From Haliclystus octoradiatus (Eukaryota > Cnidaria > Staurozoa > Stauromedusae > Haliclystidae), in assembly GCA_916610825.1 (NCBI GenBank), contig CAKAJK010000007.1:62001-126000 (forward strand): a stretch of DNA of 64,000 bases, given 5' to 3'. Of the stretch, positions 12,240 through 25,691 are shown in pieces. The notes beneath the pieces were generated by a model. It saw only the letters and a program-made list of their open reading frames with translations. It had not been told where the DNA came from and searched no databases. Made by a program: the position numbers and the translations under genes. The number at the start of each line of letters is the position of its first letter. Within the stretch, counting starts at the first letter, position 1.

Positions 12240-13136
12240 GAAGATTTCCTTTGTTTAAAGTTGAAAATTTGAAACTGTAAAATAGAAGTTTTGAATACAA
12301 TATTCTTGTTCAGAATTTTTCACTGATTCCAAATATACTATTTGTGAAACGATTACGCCATTATAACTCGAGAAATTCTTGTTTTAGTTTGACATACAAA
12401 ACTTTGTTAAAATTCGAAATTTCAAAACTGTACATTTTAAACTTTTGAGAACATTATTCTTGTTCAGAATTTTGCACTGATTCCAAATATACTATTTGTG
12501 AAATGACTGCTTAACTATAACTCGAGTAATTCGTGTTTGAAGATTTCCTTTGTTTAAAGTTGAAAATTTGAAACTGTTAAATAGAAGTTTTGAATACAAT
12601 ATTCTTGTTCAGAATTTTTCACTGATTCCAAATATACTATTTGTGAAACGATTACGCCATTATAACTCGAGAATTTCTTGTTTTAGTTTGACATACAAAA
12701 CTTTGTTAAAATTCGAAATTTCAAAACTGTACATTTTAAACTTTTGAGAACATTATTCTTGTTCAGAATTTTGCACTGATTCCAAATATACTATTTGTGA
12801 AATGATTGCTCAACTATAACTCGAGTAATTCGTGTTTGAAGATTTCCCTTGTTTAAAGTTGAAAATTTGAAACTGTTAAATAGAAGTTTTGAATACAATA
12901 TTCTTGTTCAGAATTTTTCACTGATTCCAAATATACTATTTGTGAAACGATTAAGCCATTATAACTCGAGAAATTCTTGTTTTAGTTTGACGTACAAAAC
13001 TTTGTTAAAATTCGAAATTTCAAAACTGTACATTTTAAACTTTTGAGAACATTATCCTTGTTCAGAATTTTGCACTGATTCCAAATATACTATTTGTGAA
13101 ATGACTGCTCAACTATAACTCGAGTAATTCGTGTTT

Positions 13137-13281
13137 GAAGATTTCCTTTGTGTAAAGTTGAAAATTTGAAACTGTTAAATAGAAATTTTGAATACAATAT
13201 TCTTGTTCAGAATTTTTCACTGATTCCAAATATACTATTTGTGAAATGACTGCTCAAGTATAACTCGAGTAATTCGTGTTT
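13137..13281 (+). repeat. A/B hybrid monomer 7 (145 bp)
   Basis: Third 1042-bp step. The next dimer (13282) has tttttgtttgac where others have ttttagtttgac at the A-B junction. Confidence 0.95.
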
Positions 13282-15075
13282 GAAGATTTCCTTTGTTTAA
13301 AGTTGAAAATTTGAAACTGTAAAATAGAAGTTTTGAATACAATATTCTTGTTCAGAATTTTTCACTGATTCCAAATATACTATTTGTGAAACGATTACGC
13401 CATTATAACTCGAGAAATTCTTGTTTTTGTTTGACATACAAAACTTTGTTAAAATTCGAAATTTCAAAACTGTACATTTTAAACTTTTGAGAACATTATT
13501 CTTGTTCAGAATTTTGCACTGATTCCAAATATACTATTTGTGAAATGACTGCTTAACTATAACTCGAGTAATTCGTGTTTGAAGATTTCCTTTGTTTAAA
13601 GTTGAAAATTTGAAACTGTTAAATAGAAGTTTTGAATACAATATTCTTGTTCAGAATTTTTCACTGATTCCAAATATACTATTTGTGAAACGATTACGCC
13701 ATTATAACTCGAGAATTTCTTGTTTTAGTTTGACATACAAAACTTTGTTAAAATTCGAAATTTCAAAACTGTACATTTTAAACTTTTGAGAACATTATTC
13801 TTGTTCAGAATTTTGCACTGATTCCAAATATACTATTTGTGAAATGATTGCTCAACTATAACTCGAGTAATTCGTGTTTGAAGATTTCCCTTGTTTAAAG
13901 TTGAAAATTTGAAACTGTTAAATAGAAGTTTTGAATACAATATTCTTGTTCAGAATTTTTCACTGATTCCAAATATACTATTTGTGAAACGATTAAGCCA
14001 TTATAACTCGGGAAATTCTTGTTTTAGTTTGACGTACAAAACTTTGTTAAAATTCGAAATTTCAAAACTGTACATTTTTAACTTTTGAGAACATTATTCT
14101 TGTTCAAAATTTTGCACTGATTCCAAATATACTATTTGTGAAATGACTGCTCAACTATAACTCGAGTAATTCGTGTTTGAAGATTTCCTTTGTTTAAAGT
14201 TGAAAATTTGAAACTGTTAAATAGAAGTTTTGAATACAATATTCTTGTTCAGAATTTTTCACTGATTCCAAATATACTATTTGTGAAACGATTACGCCAT
14301 TATAACTCGAGAAATTCTTGTTTTAGTTTGACATACAAAACTTTGTTAAAATTCGAAATTTCAAAACTGTACATTTTAAACTTTTGAGAACATTATTCTT
14401 GTCCAGAATTTTGCACTGATTCCAAATATACTATTTGTGAAATGACTGCTCAACTATAACTCGAGTAATTCGTGTTTGAAGATTTCCTTTGTTTGAAGTT
14501 GAAAATTTGAAACTGTTAAATAGAAGTTTTGAATACAATATTCTTGTTCAGAATTTTTCACTGATTCCAAATATACTATTTGTGAAACGATTAAGCCATT
14601 ATAACTCGAGAAATTCTTGTTTTAGTTTGACGTACAAAACTTTGTTAAAATTCGAAATTTCAAAACTGTACATTTTAAACTTTTGAGAACATTATTCTTG
14701 TTCAGAATTTTGCACTGATTCCAAATATATTATATGTGAAATGATTGCTCAACTATAACTCGAGTAATTCGTGTTTGAAGATTTCCTTTGTTAAAAGTTG
14801 AAAATTTGAGACTGTTAAATAGAAGTTTTGAATACAATATTCTTGTTCAGAATTTTTCACTGATTCCAAATATACTATTTGTGAAACGATTAAGCCTTTA
14901 TAACTCGAGAAATTCTTGTTTTAGTTTGACGTACAAAACTTTGTTAAAATTCGAAATTTCAAAACTGTACATTTTAAACTTTTGAGAACATTATCCTTGT
15001 TCAGAATTTTGCACTGATTCCAAATATACTATTTGTGAAATGACTGCTCAACTATAACTCGAGTAATTCGTGTTT

Positions 15076-15220
15076 GAAGATTTCCTATGTGTAAAGTTGA
15101 AAATTTGAAACTGTTAAATAGAAATTTTGAATACAATATTCTTGTTCAGAATTTTTCACTGATTCCAAATATACTATTTGTGAAATGACTGCTCAAGTAT
15201 AACTCGAGTAATTCGTGTTT
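15076..15220 (+). repeat. A/B hybrid monomer 8 (145 bp)
   Basis: This copy has cctatgtgtaaag in place of cctttgtgtaaag, and it is the last hybrid of zone 1. Confidence 0.95.
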
Positions 15221-15818
15221 GAAGATTTCCTTTGTTTAAAGTTGAAAATTTGAAACTGTAAAATAGAAGTTTTGAATACAATATTCTTGTTCAGAATTTT
15301 TCACTGATTCCAAATATACTATTTGTGAAACGATTACGCCATTATAACTCGAGAAATTCTTGTTTTAGTTTGACATACAAAACTTTGTTAAAATTCGAAA
15401 TTTCAAAACTGTACATTTTAAACTTTTGAGAACATTATTCTTGTTCAGAATTTTGCACTGATTCCAAATATACTATTTGTGAAATGACTGCTTAACTATA
15501 ACTCGAGTAATTCGTGTTTGAAGATTTCCTTTGTTTAAAGTTGAAAATTTGAAACTGTTAAATAGAAGTTTTGAATACAATATTCTTGTTCAGAATTTTT
15601 CACTGATTCCAATTATACTATTTGTGAAACGATTACGCCATTATAACTCGAGAATTTCTTGTTTTAGTTTGACATACAAAACTTTGTTAAAATTCGAAAT
15701 TTCAAAACTGTACATTTTAAACTTTTGAGAACATTATTCTTGTTCAGAATTTTGCACTGATTCCAAATATACTATTTGTGAAATGATTGCTCAACTATAA
15801 CTCGAGTAATTCGTGTTT

Positions 15819-16118
15819 GAAGATTTCCCTTGTTTAAAGTTGAAAATTTGAAACTGTTAAATAGAAGTTTTGAATACAATATTCTTGTTCAGAATTTTTC
15901 ACTGATTCGAAATATACTATTTTTTGAAACGATTAAGCCATTATAACTCGGGAAATTCTTGTTTTAGTTTGACGTACAAAACTTTGTTAAAATTCGAAAT
16001 TTCAAAACTGTACATTTTTAACTTTTGAGAACATTATTCTTGTTCAAAATTTTGCACTGATTCCAAATATACTATTTGTGAAATGATTGCTCAGCTATAA
16101 CTCGAGTAATTCGTGTTT
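15819..16118 (+). repeat. 300-bp dimer with clustered private changes
   Basis: In the A core this copy reads gattcgaaatatac (c to g) and actattttttgaaac, one base longer than actatttgtgaaac. It is the only insertion I found in the array. Confidence 0.9.
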
Positions 16119-17612
16119 GAAGATTTCCTTTGTTTAAAGTTGAAAATTTGAAACTGTTAAATAGAGGTTTTGAATACAATATTCTTGTTCAGAATTTTTC
16201 ACTGATTCCAAATATACTATTTGTGAAATGATTACGCCATTATAACTCGAGAAATTCTTGTTTTAGTTTGACATACAAAACTTTGTTAAAATTCGAAATT
16301 TCAAAACTGTACATTTTAAACTTTTGAGAACATTATTCTTGTTCAGAATGTTGCACTGATTCCAAATATACTATTTGTGAAATGACTGCTCAACTATAAC
16401 TCGAGTAATTCGTGTTTGAAGATTTCCTTTGTTTGAAGTTGAAAATTTGAAACTGTTAAATAGAAGTTTTGAATACAATATTCTTGTTCAGAATTTTTCA
16501 CTGATTCCAAATATACTATTTGTGAAACGATTACGCCATTATAACTCGAGAAATTCTTGTTTTAGTTTGACATACAAAACTTTGTTAAAATTCGAAATTT
16601 CAAAACTGTACATTTTAAACTTTTGAGAACATTATTCTTGTCCAGAATTTTGCACTGATTCCAAATATACTATTTGTGAAATGACTGCTCAACTATAACT
16701 CGAGTAATTCGTGTTTGAAGATTTCCTTTGTTTGAAGTTGAAAATTTGAAACTGTTAAATAGAAGTTTTGAATACAATATTCTTGTTCAGAATTTTTCAC
16801 TGATTCCAAATATACTATTTGTGAAACGATTAAGCCATTATAACTCGGGAAATTCTTGTTTTAGTTTGACGTACAAAACTTTTTTAAAATTCGAAATTTC
16901 AAAACTGTACATTTTTAACTTTTGAGAACATTATTCTTGTTCAAAATTTTGCACTGATTCCAAATATACTATTTGTGAAATGATTGCTCAGCTATAACTC
17001 GAGTAATTCGTGTTTGAAGATTTCCTTTGTTTAAAGTTGAAAATTTGAAACTGTTAAATAGAGGTTTTGAATACAATATTCTTGTTCAGAATTTTTCACT
17101 GATTCCAAATATACTATTTGTGAAACGATTACGCCATTATAACTCGAGAAATTCTTGTTTAGTTTGACGTACAAAACTTTGTTAAAATTCGAAATTTCAA
17201 AACTGTACATTTTAAACTTTTGAGAACATTATTCTTGTTCAGAATTTTGCACTGATTCCAAATATACTATTTGTGAAATGATTGATCAACTATAACTCGA
17301 GTAATTCGTGTTTGAAGATTTCCTTTGTTTAAAGTTGAAAATTTGAAACTGTTAAATAGAAGTTTTGAATACAATATTCTTGTTCAGAATTTTTTACTGA
17401 TTCCAAATATACTATTTGTGAAACGGTTACGCCATTATAACTCGAGAAATTCTTGTTTTAGTTTGACATACAAAACTTTGTTAAAATTCGAAATTTCAAA
17501 ACTGTACATTTTAAACTTTTGAGAACATTATTCTTGTTCAGAATTTTGCACTGATTCCAAATATACTATTTGTGAAATGATTGATCAACTATAACTCGAG
17601 TAATTCGTGTTT

Positions 17613-17757
17613 GAAGATTTCCTTTGTTTAAAGTTGAAAATTTGAAACTGTTAAATAGAGGTTTTGAATACAATATTCTTGTTCAGAATTTTGCACTGAT
17701 TCCAAATATACTATTTGTGAAATGATTGATCAACTATAACTCGAGTAATTCGTGTTT
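17613..17757 (+). repeat. A/B hybrid monomer with a different switch point (145 bp)
   Basis: The A upstream half (agaggt form) joins a B-type core, ttttgcac, followed by a tgattgatcaac B tail. The A-to-B switch is therefore in or before cttgttcagaatttt, upstream of the switch in the zone 1 hybrids. This points to a separate exchange event. Confidence 0.92.
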
Positions 17758-19695
17758 GAAGATTTCCTTTGTTTAAAGTTGAAAATTTGAAACTGTTAAA
17801 TAGAAGTTTTGAATACAATATTCTTGTTCAGAATTTTTCACTGATTCCAAATATACTATTTGTGAAACGATTACGCCATTATAACTCGGGAAATTCTTGT
17901 TTTAGTTTGACGTACAAAACTTTGTTAAAATTCGAAATTTCAAAACTGTGCATTTTAAACTTTTGAGAACATTATTCTTGTTCAGAATTTTGCACTGATT
18001 CCAAATATACTATTTGTGAAATGATTGCTCAACTATAACTCGAGTAATTAGTGTTTGAAGATTTCCCTTGTTTAAAGTTGAAAATTTGAAACTGTTAAAT
18101 AGAAGTTTTGAATACAATATTCTTGTTCAGAATTTTTCACTGATTCCAAATATACTATTTGTGAAACGATTAAGCCATTATAACTCGGGAAATTCTTGTT
18201 TTAGTTTGACGTACAAAACTTTGTTAAAATTCGAAAATTCAAAACTGTTCATTTTTAACTTTTGAGAACATTATTCTTGTTCAAAATTTTGCACTGATTC
18301 CAAATATACTATTTGTGAAATGATTGCTCAGCTATAACTCGAGTAATTCGTGTTTGAAGATTTCCTTTGTTTAAAGTTGAAAATTTGAAACTGTTAAATA
18401 GAGGTTTTGAATACAATATTCTTGTTCAGAATTTTTCACTGATTCCAAATATACTATTTGTGAAACGATTACGCCATTATAACTCGAGAAATTCTTGTTT
18501 TAGTTTGACGTACAAAACTTTGTTAAAATTCGAAATTTCAAAACTGTACATTTTAAACTTTTGAGAACATTATTCTTGTTCAGAATTTTGCACTGATTCC
18601 AAATATACTATTTGTGAAATGATTGCTCAACTATAACTCGAGTAATTAGTGTTTGAAGATTTCCCTTGTTTAAAGTTGAAAATTTGAAACTGTTAAATAG
18701 AAGTTTTGAATACAATATTCTTGTTCAGAATTTTTCACTGATTCCAAATATACTATTTGTGAAACGATTAAGCCATTATAACTCGGGAAATTCTTGTTTT
18801 AGTTTGACGTACAAAACTTTTTTAAAATTCGAAATTTCAAAACTGTACATTTTTAACTTTTGAGAACATTATTCTTGTTCAAAATTTTGCACTGATTCCA
18901 AATATACTATTTGTGAAATGATTGCTCAGCTATAACTCGAGTAATTCGTGTTTGAAGATTTCCTTTGTTTAAAGTTGAAAATTTGAAACTGTTAAATAGA
19001 GGTTTTGAATACAATATTCTTGTTCAGAATTTTTCACTGATTCCAAATATACTATTTGTGAAACGATTACGCCATTATAACTCGAGAAATTCTTGTTTAG
19101 TTTGACGTACAAAACTTTGTTAAAATTCGAAATTTCAAAACTGTACATTTTAAACTTTTGAGAACATTATTCTTGTTCAGAATTTTGCACTGATTCCAAA
19201 TATACTATTTGTGAAATGATTGATCAACTATAACTCGAGTAATTCGTGTTTGAAGATTTCCTTTGTTTAAAGTTGAAAATTTGAAACTGTTAAATAGAAG
19301 TTTTGAATACAATATTCTTGTTCAGAATTTTTTACTGATTCCAAATATACTATTTGTGAAACGGTTACGCCATTATAACTCGAGAAATTCTTGTTTTAGT
19401 TTGACATACAAAACTTTGTTAAAATTCGAAATTTCAAAACTGTACATTTTAAACTTTTGAGAACATTATTCTTGTTCAGAATTTTGCACTGATTCCAAAT
19501 ATACTATTTGTGAAATGATTGATCAACTATAACTCGAGTAATTCGTGTTTGAAGATTTCCTTTGTTTAAAGTTGAAAATTTGAAACTGTTAAATAGAGGT
19601 TTTGAATACAATATTCTTGTTCAGAATTTTTCACTGATTCCAAATATACTATTTGTGAAACGATTACGCCATTATAACTCGGGAAATTCTTGTTT

Positions 19696-19849
19696 TAGTT
19701 TGACATACAAAACTTTGTTAAAATTCGAAATTTCAAAACTGTACATTTTAAACTTTTGAGAACATTATTCTTGTTCAGAATTTTGCACTGATTCCAAATA
19801 TACTATTTGTGAAACGGTTACGCCATTATAACTCGAGAAATTCTTGTTT
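19696..19849 (+). repeat. B/A hybrid monomer 1 (154 bp)
   Basis: The B upstream half (tagtttgacatac) and a B-type core (ttttgcac) join an A tail reading cggttacgcc and ctcgagaaattc. A full B monomer follows. The switch is in the last 30 bp of the core, the reciprocal of the zone 1 A/B junction. Confidence 0.94.
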
Positions 19850-21941
19850 TAGTTTGACATACAAAACTTTGTTAAAATTCGAAATTTCAAAACTGTACAT
19901 TTTAAACTTTTGAGAACATTATTCTTGTTCAGAATTTTGCACTGATTCCAAATATACTATTTGTGAAATGATTGCTCAACTATAACTCGAGTAATTCGTG
20001 TTTGAAGACTTCCTTTGTTTAAAGTTGAAAATTTGAAACTGTTAAATAGAAGTTTTGAATACAATATTCTTGTTCAGAATTTTTTACTGATTCCAAATAT
20101 ACTATTTGTGAAACGGTTACGCCATTATAACTCGAGAAATTCTTGTTTTAGTTTGACATACAAAACTTTGTTAAAATTCGAAATTTCAAAACTGTACATT
20201 TTAAACTTTTGAGAACATTATTCTTGTTCAGAATTTTGCACTGATTCCAAATATACTATTTGTGAAATGATTGCTCAACTATAACTCGAGTAATTCGTGT
20301 TTGAAGACTTCCTTTGTTTAAAGTTGAAAATTTGAAACTGTTAAATAGAAGTTTTGAATACAATATTCTTGTTCAGAATTTTTTACTGATTCCAAATATA
20401 CTATTTGTGAAACGGTTACGCCATTATAACTCGAGAAATTCTTGTTTTAGTTTGACATACAAAACTTTGTTAAAATTCGAAATTTCAAAACTGTACATTT
20501 TAAACTTTTGAGAACATTATTCTTGTTCAGAATTTTGCACTGATTCCAAATATACTATTTGTGAAATGATTGATCAACTATAACTCGAGTAATTCGTGTT
20601 TGAAGATTTCCTTTGTTTAAAGTTGAAAATTTGAAACTGTTAAATAGAAGTTTTGAATACAATATTCTTGTTCAGAATTTTTCACTGATTCCAAATATAC
20701 TATTTGTGAAACGATTACGCCATTATAACTCGAGAAATTCTTGTTTTAGTTTGACATACAAAACTTTGTTAAAATTCGAAATTTCAAAACTGTACATTTT
20801 AAACTTTTGAGAACATTATTCTTGTTCAGAATGTTGCACTGATTCCAAATATACTATTTGTGAAATGATTGCTCAACTATAACTCGAGTAATTAGTGTTT
20901 GAAGATTTCCCTTGTTTAAAGTTGAAAATTTGAAACTGTTAAATAGAAGTTTTGAATACAATATTCTTGTTCAGAATTTTTCACTGATTCCAAATATACT
21001 ATTTGTGAAACGATTAAGCCATTATAACTCGGGAAATTCTTGTTTTAGTTTGACGTACAAAACTTTTTTAAAATTCGAAATTTCAAAACTGTACATTTTT
21101 AACTTTTGAGAACATTATTCTTGTTCAAAATTTTGCACTGATTCCAAATATACTATTTGTGAAATGATTGCTCAGCTATAACTCGAGTAATTCGTGTTTG
21201 AAGATTTCCTTTGTTTAAAGTTGAAAATTTGAAACTGTTAAATAGAGGTTTTGAATACAATATTCTTGTTCAGAATTTTTCACTGATTCCAAATATACTA
21301 TTTGTGAAACGATTACGCCATTATAACTCGAGAAATTCTTGTTTAGTTTGACGTACAAAACTTTGTTAAAATTCGAAATTTCAAAACTGTACATTTTAAA
21401 CTTTTGAGAACATTATTCTTGTTCAGAATTTTGCACTGATTCCAAATATACTATTTGTGAAATGATTGATCAACTATAACTCGAGTAATTCGTGTTTGAA
21501 GATTTCCTTTGTTTAAAGTTGAAAATTTGAAACTGTTAAATAGAAGTTTTGAATACAATATTCTTGTTCAGAATTTTTTACTGATTCCAAATATACTATT
21601 TGTGAAACGGTTACGCCATTATAACTCGAGAAATTCTTGTTTTAGTTTGACATACAAAACTTTGTTAAAATTCGAAATTTCAAAACTGTACATTTTAAAC
21701 TTTTGAGAACATTATTCTTGTTCAGAATTTTGCACTGATTCCAAATATACTATTTGTGAAATGATTGATCAACTATAACTCGAGTAATTCGTGTTTGAAG
21801 ATTTCCTTTGTTTAAAGTTGAAAATTTGAAACTGTTAAATAGAAGTTTTGAATACAATATTCTTGTTCAGAATTTTTCACTGATTCCAAATATACTATTT
21901 GTGAAACGATTACGCCATTATAACTCGGGAAATTCTTGTTT

Positions 21942-22095
21942 TAGTTTGACATACAAAACTTTGTTAAGATTCGAAATTTCAAAACTGTACATTTTAAACT
22001 TTTGAGAACATTATTCTTGTTCAGAATTTTGCACTGATTCCAAATATACTATTTGTGAAACGGTTACGCCATTATAACTCGAGAAATTCTTGTTT
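21942..22095 (+). repeat. B/A hybrid monomer 2 (154 bp)
   Basis: 2246 bp after copy 1 and of the same type, with a private ttaagattcg in the B upstream half. Confidence 0.94.
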
Positions 22096-23590
22096 TAGTT
22101 TGACATACAAAACTTTGTTAAAATTCGAAATTTCAAAACTGTACATTTTAAACTTTTGAGAACATTATTCTTGTTCAGAATTTTGCACTGATTCCAAATA
22201 TACTATTTGTGAAATGATTGCTCAACTATAACTCGAGTAATTCGTGTTTGAAGATTTCCTTTGTTTAAAGTTGAAAATTTGAAACTGTTAAATAGAAGTT
22301 TTGAATACAATATTCTTGTTCAGAATTTTTTACTGATTCCAAATATACTATTTGTGAAACGGTTACGCCATTATAACTCGAGAAATTCTTGTTTTAGTTT
22401 GACATACAAAACTTTGTTAAAATTCGAAATTTCAAAACTGTACATTTTAAACTTTTGAGAACATTATTCTTGTTCAGAATTTTGCACTGATTCCAAATAT
22501 ACTATTTGTGAAATGATTGCTCAACTATAACTCGAGTAATTCGTGTTTGAAGATTTCCTTTGTTTAAAGTTGAAAATTTGAAACTGTTAAATAGAAGTTT
22601 TGAATACAATATTCTTGTTCAGAATTTTTTACTGATTCCAAATATACTATTTGTGAAACGATTACGCCATTATAACTCGAGAAATTCTTGTTTTAGTTTG
22701 ACGTACAAAACTTTGTTAAAATTCGAAATTTCAAAACTGTACATTTTAAACTTTTGAGAACATTATTCTTGTTCAGAATTTTGCACTGATTCCAAATATA
22801 CTATTTGTGAAATGATTGATCAACTATAACTCGAGTAATTCGTGTTTGAAGATTTCCTTTGTTTAAAGTTGAAAATTTGAAACTGTTAAATAGAAGTTTT
22901 GAATACAATATTCTTGTTCAGAATTTTTCACTGATTCCAAATATACTATTTGTGAAACGATTACGCCATTATAACTCGAGAAATTCTTGTTTTAGTTTGA
23001 CATACAAAACTTTGTTAAAATTCGAAATTTCAAAACTGTACATTTTAAACTTTTGAGAACATTATTCTTGTTCAGAATTTTGCACTGATTCCAAATATAC
23101 TATTTGTGAAATGATTGCTCAACTATAACTCGAGTAATTCGTGTTTGAAGATTTCCCTTGTTTAAAGTTGAAAATTTGAAACTGTAAAATAGAAGTTTTG
23201 AATACAATATTCTTGTTCAGAATTTTTCACTGATTCCAAATATACTATTTGTGAAACGATTACGCCATTATAACTCGGGAAATTCTTGTTTTAGTTTGAC
23301 GTACAAAACTTTGTTAAAATTCGAAATTTCAAAACTGTGCATTTTAAACTTTTGAGAACATTATTCTTGTTCAGAATTTTGCACTGATTCCAAATATACT
23401 ATTTGTGAAATGATTGATCAACTATAACTCGAGTAATTCGTGTTTGAAGATTTCCTTTGTTTAAAGTTGAAAATTTGAAACTGTTAAATAGAGGTTTTGA
23501 ATACAATATTCTTGTTCAGAATTTTTCACTGATTCCAAATATACTATTTGTGAAACGATTACGCCATTATAACTCGGGAAATTCTTGTTT

Positions 23591-23744
23591 TAGTTTGACG
23601 TACAAAACTTTGTTAAAATTCGAAATTTCAAAACTGTACATTTTAAACTTTTGAGAACATTATTCTTGTTCAAAATTTTGCACTGATTCCAAATATACTA
23701 TTTGTGAAACGGTTACGTCATTATAACTCGAGAAATTCTTGTTT
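23591..23744 (+). repeat. B/A hybrid monomer 3 (154 bp)
   Basis: The B upstream half is of the cgtac type and the core reads gttcaaaattttgcac. The A tail has a private cggttacgtc. Confidence 0.94.
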
Positions 23745-24794
23745 TAGTTTGACATACAAAACTTTGTTAAAATTCGAAATTTCAAAACTGTACATTTTAA
23801 ACTTTTGAGAACATTATTCTTGTTCAGAATTTTGCACTGATTCCAAATATACTATTTGTGAAATGATTGATCAACTATAACTCGAGTAATTCGTGTTTGA
23901 AGATTTCCTTTGTTTAAAGTTGAAAATTTGAAACTGTTAAATAGAGGTTTTGAATACAATATTCTTGTTCAGAATTTTTCACTGATTCCAAATATACTAT
24001 TTGTGAAACGATTACGCCATTATAACTCGAGAAATTCTTGTTTTAGTTTGACGTACAAAACTTTGTTAAAATTCGAAATTTCAAAACTGTACATTTTAAA
24101 CTTTTGAGAACATTATTCTTGTTCAGAATTTTGCACTGATTCCAAATATACTATTTGTGAAATGATTGCTCAGCTATAACTCGAGTAATTCGTGTTTGAA
24201 GATTTCCTTTGTTTAAAGTTGAAAATTTGAAACTGTTAAATAGAGGTTTTGAATACAATATTCTTGTTCAGAATTTTTCACTGATTCCAAATATACTATT
24301 TGTGAAACGATTACGCCATTATAACTCGAGAAATTCTTGTTTAGTTTGACGTACAAAACTTTGTTAAAATTCGAAATTTCAAAACTGTACATTTTAAACT
24401 TTTGAGAACATTATTCTTGTTCAGAATTTTGCACTGATTCCAAATATACTATTTGTGAAATGATTGATCAACTATAACTCGAGTAATTCGTGTTTGAAGA
24501 TTTCCTTTGTTTAAAGTTGAAAATTTGAAACTGTTAAATAGAAGTTTTGAATACAATATTCTTGTTCAGAATTTTTTACTGATTCCAAATATACTATTTG
24601 TGAAACGGTTACGCCATTATAACTCGAGAAATTCTTGTTTTAGTTTGACATACAAAACTTTGTTAAAATTCGAAATTTCAAAACTGTACATTTTAAACTT
24701 TTGAGAACATTATTCTTGTTCAGAATTTTGCACTGATTCCAAATATACTATTTGTGAAATGATTGATCAACTATAACTCGAGTAATTCGTGTTT

Positions 24795-24939
24795 GAAGAT
24801 TTCCTTTGTTTAAAGTTGAAAATTTGAAACTGTTAAATAGAGGTTTTGAATACAATATTCTTGTTCAGAATTTTTCACTGATTCCAAATATACTATTTGT
24901 GAAATGATTGATCAACTATAACTCGAGTAATTCGTGTTT
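24795..24939 (+). repeat. A/B hybrid monomer of zone 2 (145 bp)
   Basis: The A upstream half (agaggt) and an A-type core (tttttcac) join a tgattgatcaac B tail. The switch lies in the last 30 bp of the core, as in zone 1, but the parent monomers are zone 2 types. Confidence 0.92.
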
Positions 24940-25084
24940 GAAGATTTCCTTTGTTTAAAGTTGAAAATTTGAAACTGTTAAATAGAAGTTTTGAATACAA
25001 TATTCTTGTTCAGAATTTTTCACTGATTCCAAATATACTATTTGTGAAACGATTACGCCATTATAACTCGGGAAATTCTTGTTT

Positions 25085-25238
25085 TAGTTTGACATACAAA
25101 ACTTTGTTAAAATTCGAAATTTCAAAACTGTACATTTTAAACTTTTGAGAACATTATTCTTGTTCAGAATTTTGCACTGATTCCAAATATACTATTTGTG
25201 AAACGGTTACGCCATTATAACTCGGGAAATTCTTGTTT
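25085..25238 (+). repeat. B/A hybrid monomer 4 (154 bp)
   Basis: The A tail reads cggttacgcc but then ctcggg instead of ctcgag. The B after it has tgtgcatttt. Confidence 0.94.
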
Positions 25239-25537
25239 TAGTTTGACGTACAAAACTTTGTTAAAATTCGAAATTTCAAAACTGTGCATTTTAAACTTTT
25301 GAGAACATTATTCTTGTTCAGAATTTTGCACTGATTCCAAATATACTATTTGTGAAATGATTGATCAACTATAACTCGAGTAATTCGTGTTTGAAGATTT
25401 CCTTTGTTTAAAGTTGAAAATTTGAAACTGTTAAATAGAGGTTTTGAATACAATATTCTTGTTCAGAATTTTTCACTGATTCCAAATATACTATTTGTGA
25501 AACGATTACGCCATTATAACTCGGGAAATTCTTGTTT

Positions 25538-25691
25538 TAGTTTGACGTACAAAACTTTGTTAAAATTCGAAATTTCAAAACTGTACATTTTAAACTTTTG
25601 AGAACATTATTCTTGTTCAGAATTTTTCACTGATTCCAAATATACTATTTGTGAAACGATTAAGCCATTATAACTCGGGAAATTCTTGTTT
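25538..25691 (+). repeat. B/A hybrid monomer with a different switch point (154 bp)
   Basis: The B upstream half joins an A-type core (tttttcac) and an A tail reading cgattaagcc and ctcggg. The B-to-A switch is at or before cttgttcagaatttt, upstream of the switch in the other ten B/A copies. It mirrors the odd A/B hybrid at 17613. Confidence 0.93.

Larger units (their letters stand above)
10011..14178 (+). repeat. 1042-bp higher-order steps (7-mer: one hybrid plus three dimers)
   Basis: Hybrids at 10011, 11053, 12095 and 13137 are evenly spaced by 1042 bp. The blocks at 10011 and 12095 share dimer types (ctcgagaatttc, then tttcccttg). The block at 11053 contains the gtttgaag and ttgttaaaag dimers instead. 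The block after 13137 extends to 1939 bp before the next hybrid. Confidence 0.85.
1..16716 (+). repeat. Zone 1: 52 dimers and 8 A/B hybrid monomers
   Basis: Diagnostic variants are the B-core form tatattatatgtg, the A-start form ttgttaaaag with gagactg, the frequent tgactgctcaac, and hybrids beginning tttgtgtaaag with agaaatttt. One dimer (15819-16118) is 300 bp; all others are 299 bp. The right limit is gradual: the last tgactgctcaac of the zone is near 16681 and the first TGATCA form of zone 2 is near 17282. Confidence 0.8.
18655..23146 (+). repeat. 2246-bp tandem higher-order repeat, two copies
   Basis: The blocks 18655-20900 and 20901-23146 have the same order: a tagtgtttgaag/tttcccttg dimer with acttttttaaaa, a 298-bp dimer, a tttttac dimer, a dimer plus B/A hybrid, two more tttttac dimers, and a final cgattacg dimer. 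The length is seven dimers plus 154 minus 1. Copy-specific changes include agaggt versus agaagt in the fourth unit. Confidence 0.88.
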
